Shown piece after piece: positions 60,245-64,000 of a stretch of 64,000 nt of DNA; the stretch's first letter is position 1, and each line of letters begins with the position of its first letter. Both the position numbers and the translations under genes were made by a program. Under the pieces are notes generated by a model. It was not told where the DNA came from. It was given only the letters and a program-made list of their open reading frames with translations, and did no database searches. Source of the stretch: Bradyrhizobium sp. CB2312 (GTDB taxonomy: Bacteria > Pseudomonadota > Alphaproteobacteria > Rhizobiales > Xanthobacteraceae); assembly GCF_029714425.1 (NCBI RefSeq), contig NZ_CP121668.1, positions 7,151,501 to 7,215,500 of the forward strand. Reading direction: 5' to 3'.

Positions 60245-61141
60245 TCAGTTCTGCGCCGTGCCGCGGGTGACGATCTTGCCGAGGCCCGCGATCAGGCGGT
60301 CGAGCACGAAGCCGACGATGCCGACATAGAACAGCGCCAGGATGATCTCGCTGATATGCGAGGAGTTCCAGGCGTCCCAGATGAAGAAGCCGATGCCGAC
60401 GCCGCCGATCAGCATTTCCGCGGCGATGATGGCGAGCCAGGACAGGCCGATGCCGATGCGAAGGCCCGTGAAGATGTAGGGCGCCGCCGCCGGGATCATG
60501 ATCTTGGCGAAGAACTCGAGCGGATTGAGCTGCACCACCGCCGCGACGTTGCGATAATCCTGCGGGATGTTGCGGATGCCGACCGCGGTGTTGATAATGA
60601 TCGGCCAGATCGACGTGATGAAGATGACGAAGATCGCCGAGGGCTGGCCGTCGCGGAACGCCGCGAGCGAGAGCGGCAACCAAGCCAGCGGCGGAATGGT
60701 ACGCAGCACCTGGAACAGCGGATCGAGCCCGCGCATCGCCCAGACCGACTGCCCGACCAGCACGCCGAGCGCGATGCCGGCGATCGCCGAGAGCGAATAG
60801 CCGAGCGCGACGCGCTGGAGGCTGGCGGACAGATGCCAGAACAGGCCCTTGTCGATGCCGCCATGGTCGAAGAACGGATCAAAGATAAGTTCCCTGGTGT
60901 CCTTGAACACTTTTGACGGCGGCGGCAGCGCAGAGCCGGCACGGCGGCAGACCAGTTCCCACACCAGCGTCAGCAGCACGATCACGACCAGCGGCGGGAT
61001 CACGCGCACGGCAAGCTCCCGCGCCATGCGTGCGTAGCTCTCCGCGCGCGGCGGACGCTTTGGCGTCATCGCAACGACCGGCGCGACACTCGCGGCAGGC
61101 GTCGCGGTCTCAACCTCAATCTTCGTAGCAGGCATGTTCAT
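60245..61141 (-). CDS. nrtB: Nitrate ABC transporter permease
   Basis: A 298-residue inner-membrane protein with a roughly 45-residue cytoplasmic N-terminus and six helices. The NrtB-type block FQVLRTIPPLAWLPLSLAAFRDGQPSAIFVIFITSIWPIIINT is clear, and the EAA-like loop is NVAAVVQLNPLEFFAKIMIPAAAPYIFTGL. AGGG lies seven bases before the ATG at 61141. It stands between nrtA (64 bp upstream) and nrtC. Confidence 0.94.
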   Translation of the reverse strand: MNMPATKIEVETATPAASVAPVVAMTPKRPPRAESYARMARELAVRVIPPLVVIVLLTLVWELVCRRAGSALPPPSKVFKDTRELIFDPFFDHGGIDKGLFWHLSASLQRVALGYSLSAIAGIALGVLVGQSVWAMRGLDPLFQVLRTIPPLAWLPLSLAAFRDGQPSAIFVIFITSIWPIIINTAVGIRNIPQDYRNVAAVVQLNPLEFFAKIMIPAAAPYIFTGLRIGIGLSWLAIIAAEMLIGGVGIGFFIWDAWNSSHISEIILALFYVGIVGFVLDRLIAGLGKIVTRGTAQN

Positions 61142-61205
61142 CGAAATCCCTCTCCGGCTTTCCGCAAGGACGATGCGGCCGCCCGAAGGCGGCCGCAGGG
61201 CTCCA

Positions 61206-62522
61206 TCAGACTTCGACGCGCTTGATCGCGAGCGACTTCAGATAGGCAGCCGGATTTTCAGGATCGAACACCTTGCCGTCGAAGAAGGTCTCCTTGCCGC
61301 GCGAGGTCGAGGCCGGGATGTCGGCAGCGGCGACACCGAGTGTCTTGGCCGCGTCCTTCCAGAGGTCCTCGCGGTTGACCTTGGCGATCAGCGCCTTGGT
61401 GTCGAAGCCGGGCTCGTACTTGCCCCAGCGGATGTCCTCGGTGAGGAACCAGAGATCATGGCTCTGGAAGGGATAGGAGGCCTGATCCTTCCAGAACCGC
61501 ATCTGCTGCGGCGAGTTGTCGACGACGCGGCCGGTGCCGTAGTCGAACTTGCCCTTCATGCGATCGGTGATGTCCTCTACCGGGCAGTTGATCCACTGGC
61601 GCTTGGCGCAGATCACCGCGGCTTCCTCGCGGTTCTCCGCCTTCTCCGCCCATTGCTGGGCTTCCATCACCGCCATCAGCAGCGCCTTCGCCGCCTTCGG
61701 ATATTTGTCGACCCAGGCCGCGCGCATGCCGAACGACTTTTCGGGATGCTTGTCCCAGAGCTCGCCGGTGGTGATCGCGGTGTAGCCGATGTCCTGATGG
61801 ATGAGCTGGAGATTCCAGGGCTCGCAAACGCAGAAGCAATCCATGGTGCCAACCTTCATGTTGGCGACCATCTGCGGCGGCGGCACCACGATGGTTTCGA
61901 TGTCCTTGTCCGGATCGATGCCGCCGGCGGCGAGCCAGTAGCGGATCCACAGATCGTGCGTGCCGCCCGGGAAGGTCATCGCCGCCTTCACGGCCTTGCC
62001 GCCGGCCTTCTTCTTCTCGAGCGCGGTCTTGAAGGGTGCGGTGTCGATGCCGACCTTGAGGTCGGCATATTCCTTGGCGACCGAGATGCACTGACCGTTC
62101 AGGTTCAACCGCGCCAGGATGTACATCGGCGTCGGCTGGTTGTTTTGCGTCACCTTGCCGGCCGAGATCAGATACGGCATCGGGGAGAGGATATGCGCTC
62201 CGTCGATGCCGTTGCCTTCGGAGCCGAGCACGAGATTGTCGCGCGTCGTGCCCCAGGAGGCCTGCTTCTGCACCTCGACATCGGGCATGCCATATTTGGC
62301 GAAGATGCCCTTCTCTTTCGCCACGAACAGCGGGGTTGCATCGGTCAGTGCAATGAAGCCGAGCTTGGCGCCCTTGACCTCGGGGCCTGCGTCCTGCGCG
62401 AACGCGCCGGCGGGGAAATTGAGCTTGGCGGCGGCGAGAAGAGCGGCGGTCGAGCCGGTGGCCTTCAACAATTGCCGGCGGCTGAGGCCCATCTCCGAGG
62501 GCCCACGGGTGCGCTTGGTCAT
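61206..62522 (-). CDS. nrtA: Nitrate ABC transporter substrate-binding protein
   Basis: A 438-residue periplasmic protein. It has a twin-arginine signal (LSRRQLLKATG at about 13-23) and cleavage after GAFAQ near 43. NrtA/CmpA blocks include KGIFAKYGMPDVEVQKQASWGTTRDNL, the MPYLISAGK loop and VGTMDCFCVCEPWN, which line the nitrate/bicarbonate pocket. It is the first gene of the uptake operon, with a 176-base leader after a sigma-54-like promoter. It lacks the lipobox of cyanobacterial NrtA. Confidence 0.93.
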   Translation of the reverse strand: MTKRTRGPSEMGLSRRQLLKATGSTAALLAAAKLNFPAGAFAQDAGPEVKGAKLGFIALTDATPLFVAKEKGIFAKYGMPDVEVQKQASWGTTRDNLVLGSEGNGIDGAHILSPMPYLISAGKVTQNNQPTPMYILARLNLNGQCISVAKEYADLKVGIDTAPFKTALEKKKAGGKAVKAAMTFPGGTHDLWIRYWLAAGGIDPDKDIETIVVPPPQMVANMKVGTMDCFCVCEPWNLQLIHQDIGYTAITTGELWDKHPEKSFGMRAAWVDKYPKAAKALLMAVMEAQQWAEKAENREEAAVICAKRQWINCPVEDITDRMKGKFDYGTGRVVDNSPQQMRFWKDQASYPFQSHDLWFLTEDIRWGKYEPGFDTKALIAKVNREDLWKDAAKTLGVAAADIPASTSRGKETFFDGKVFDPENPAAYLKSLAIKRVEV

Positions 62523-62539
62523 GAGTCGTGTCGTCCTTT

Positions 62540-62552
62540 TGCGTCGTTGCAG
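62540..62552 (-). promoter_or_regulatory. Leader motif CTGC-AACGAC-GCA before nrtA
   Basis: The same 13-base string as in the narK leader, placed 17 bases before the ATG and directly before the AAAGGA ribosome binding site. The loop AACGAC obeys the ANTAR A1/G4 rule, but the stem is only three pairs plus TT/AA beyond a mismatch. A strong GGCGGGG-4 nt-CCCCGCC hairpin lies further upstream in the leader. Confidence 0.4.
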
Positions 62553-62707
62553 AATTGATGGCGTCTGTGCTCACGAGCAGCCCGTCCGTCCGGCGGCGCC
62601 GTCTTTGGCGCATGCGAACGCACGGCGGGGAGACCCCCGCCTGGTGGCGTCGGCAAGTCGGATGAGAAGTCTCGCGGGACGGCTTCAATGGCGTCGACAT
62701 GGAACTA

Positions 62708-62723
62708 TTCAAGCTTCATGCCA
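62708..62723 (-). promoter_or_regulatory. Sigma-54-type promoter of nrtA
   Basis: TGGCATG-AAGC-TTGAA on the minus strand, near the sigma-54 consensus with GA at -12. The -24 GG is 112.5 bp from the enhancer centre at 62834. The transcription start would be near 62698. Confidence 0.7.
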
Positions 62724-62817
62724 AGCCCGCGATAGCAAAAAGGCTAACCTATTTAACGGGTTAGAGGTTCTGCGCCAGCCTGCCGCAGGTCAGATCCGCT
62801 CGCCGAATTTGCGGCCT

Positions 62818-62850
62818 GCTCAATCTTTGTGCGGCGCACAAGTCTTGTGC
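62818..62850. promoter_or_regulatory. Shared paired NtrC-like enhancer between nrtA and the FNT gene
   Basis: GCTC-N7-GTGC (62818-62832) and a perfect GCAC-N7-GTGC (62836-62850), centres 18 bp apart, the same layout as in front of narK. Two sigma-54-like promoters, one per strand, lie at equal distance on both sides. Apart from these sites and the leaders, the 679-base intergenic region 62523-63201 shows no gene. Confidence 0.7.
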
Positions 62851-62944
62851 AGTCGCTTATGCAAGAGGCCGACGGGCGTCCAAAGGCCCGATCCAATTGG
62901 GCGCGATCGCGCTGATATCCCTCAGCTTTCAGAATTGCCGCGCT

Positions 62945-62960
62945 CGGCACGCAACTTGCA
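62945..62960 (+). promoter_or_regulatory. Sigma-54-type promoter of the FNT gene
   Basis: CGGCACG-CAAC-TTGCA on the plus strand: intact -24 GG and -12 GC, with only the first base differing from TGGCACG-N4-TTGCA. The -24 GG is 112.5 bp from the enhancer centre. Transcription would start near 62971, leaving a leader of about 230 bases. Confidence 0.7.
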
Positions 62961-63201
62961 TTTCTACCGGCGTCAACGATGACTGCGGCTTGCCGCATCG
63001 TTGCAGCCTCTGGCGGCTGCATCAGGGAGCTCAACTGCTTCGCAGCCCTTCTCGGCTCAGTCCTCGTGACGCGATTCCCGCAGCTTCCAGACATTCCATA
63101 GCCCGCGTGCGCGGCAGAACCGTTCGCACGGCCAAACGACGTTCAGCCGCGCTCCCTCCGGGGGCGTGTCGATCTCACTTACGAAGCAAAAGGAACCATT
63201 G

Positions 63202-64000
63202 ATGTCGTATCTCGCGCCTTCGGAATTCGTCACCAAGATGGTGGATGCGGGCGAGTCCAAGATCTTCATGTCCACCCGGGATACGGTCATCCGCGCCTAT
63301 ATGGCTGGTGCCATTCTCGCCCTCGCCGCCTGGTTCGCCGTCACCATCAACGTCAACACCGGCCAGCCGCTGGTCGGCGCGCTGTTGTTTCCGGTTGGCT
63401 TCGTCATGCTCTATCTGCTGGGCTTCGACCTTCTCACCGGCGTGTTCGTGCTCTCGCCGCTCGCCCTGATCGACAAGCGCCCGGGCGTCACGCTCAGTGG
63501 CGTGCTGCGCAACTGGGGCCTGGTCTTCCTCGGCAATTTCGCCGGCGCCTTCACGGTGGCCTTCATGATGGCGTTCGTCACGACCTTCGGCTTCACGCAG
63601 GACCCCGACAAGATCGGCACCGCCATCGGCAATATCGGCGAAGGCCGGACGCTGGGCTATGCCGCGCATGGCGCGGCCGGCATGGCGACGCTGTTCATGC
63701 GCGGCATGCTCTGCAACTGGATGGTCTCGACCGGCGTCGTCGGCGCCATGATCTCGACGTCCGTCCCCGGCAAGGTCATCGCGATGTGGATGCCGATCCT
63801 CGTGTTCTTCTACATGGTGTTCGAGCATTCCGTCGTGAACATGTTCCTGTTCCCGTCGGGCCTGATGCTGCACGCAAAGTTCTCGATCATGGACTATCTG
63901 ATCTGGAACGAGATCCCGACCGTGCTCGGCAACCTCGTCGGCGGCCTCGCCTTCACCGGCATGACCCTTTACGCCACGCATGTCATGACCCTGCCCAAGC
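63202..64000 (+). CDS. Formate/nitrite transporter family channel (FNT), 3'-truncated
   Basis: The frame is open from the ATG at 63202 (AGGA eight bases upstream) to the window edge, giving at least 266 residues with no stop. It begins MSYLAPSEFVTKMVDAGESK and has the FNT helix blocks: PVGFVMLYLLGFDLLTG with the hallmark half-helix, LRNWGLVFLGNFAGAF, FMRGMLCNWMV and FFYMVFEHSVVNMFLFPSGL. FNT channels pass nitrite, formate or related small anions. Its sigma-54-like promoter and the enhancer shared with nrtA suggest a nitrite role in nitrate assimilation. A long open frame on the opposite strand is a shadow. Confidence 0.9.
   Translation, partial: MSYLAPSEFVTKMVDAGESKIFMSTRDTVIRAYMAGAILALAAWFAVTINVNTGQPLVGALLFPVGFVMLYLLGFDLLTGVFVLSPLALIDKRPGVTLSGVLRNWGLVFLGNFAGAFTVAFMMAFVTTFGFTQDPDKIGTAIGNIGEGRTLGYAAHGAAGMATLFMRGMLCNWMVSTGVVGAMISTSVPGKVIAMWMPILVFFYMVFEHSVVNMFLFPSGLMLHAKFSIMDYLIWNEIPTVLGNLVGGLAFTGMTLYATHVMTLPK

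Noticed and set aside
63175..63981. 268-codon minus-strand frame at the right edge
   Set aside because: The plus strand encodes a clear formate/nitrite-type channel with a ribosome binding site; the minus frame is charged low complexity.
1..64000. CRISPR arrays, tRNA or rRNA genes
   Set aside because: No regularly spaced short repeats and no recognisable tRNA or rRNA sequence were noticed; only scanning by eye was possible.

Overview
The window looks like a chromosomal segment of a Bradyrhizobium-type alphaproteobacterium. The evidence is the high GC content, the gene order nrtA-nrtB-nrtC-narK-bjgb-flp-nasC (known from Bradyrhizobium diazoefficiens), two identical FixK/FNR-type boxes, an LTXXQ-repeat protein, and several families of dispersed palindromic intergenic repeats. 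No rRNA, tRNA or CRISPR array was seen. Assignments come from reading motifs and from remembered families; no database search was run.

Region 1 (1-11.1 kb): the 3' part of an archaeal-type bifunctional FBP aldolase/phosphatase is followed by a phosphofructokinase carrying the residues typical of pyrophosphate-dependent enzymes. Then come a secreted LTXXQ protein, a repeat-rich gene-poor stretch, a large exported arylsulfatase behind a perfect FixK box, an OpgC-type membrane protein and an AraC regulator. Region 2 (11.1-14.25 kb): an IS1182-family element with matching imperfect ends and an IS110-family transposase separate this from the next block.

Region 3 (14.25-23 kb): one long leftward gene series comprises a TetR regulator, an NMT1-type ABC importer and four tightly coupled catabolic-looking enzymes (enolase superfamily, Gfo/Idh/MocA, DUF993, AP-endonuclease-2-like isomerase). 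The substrate is unknown, and this is the best candidate for an undescribed pathway. Region 4 (23-34 kb): a VOC protein, two PfkB kinases, a ferredoxin-reductase-like flavoprotein with a possible 13-residue leader peptide, an enoyl-CoA hydratase, and a sugar-acid module (IlvD/Edd dehydratase plus TRAP transporter) divergent from a GntR/FCD regulator, with paired operator-like sites between them.

Region 5 (34-53 kb): small metabolic and stress genes, a transglutaminase, a voltage-sensor K+ channel with a C-terminal zinc ribbon, a divergent uronate dehydrogenase/lactonase pair around a perfect palindrome, an aldehyde dehydrogenase with a clear terminator, an AceE-type E1 enzyme divergent from an Lrp regulator, PPK2, an orphan TAXI protein, an alcohol dehydrogenase, a DMT exporter, an aldo/keto reductase, a second SMP-30 protein and a chemoreceptor.

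Region 6 (53.2-64 kb): the nitrate assimilation/NO-detoxification cluster, with a formate/nitrite-type channel running off the right edge. Three sigma-54-like promoters (for narK, nrtA and the channel) each lie exactly 112.5 bp from the centre of a paired NtrC-like enhancer. nrtA and the channel share one enhancer symmetrically. The narK and nrtA leaders also share a short hairpin motif just before the ribosome binding site.
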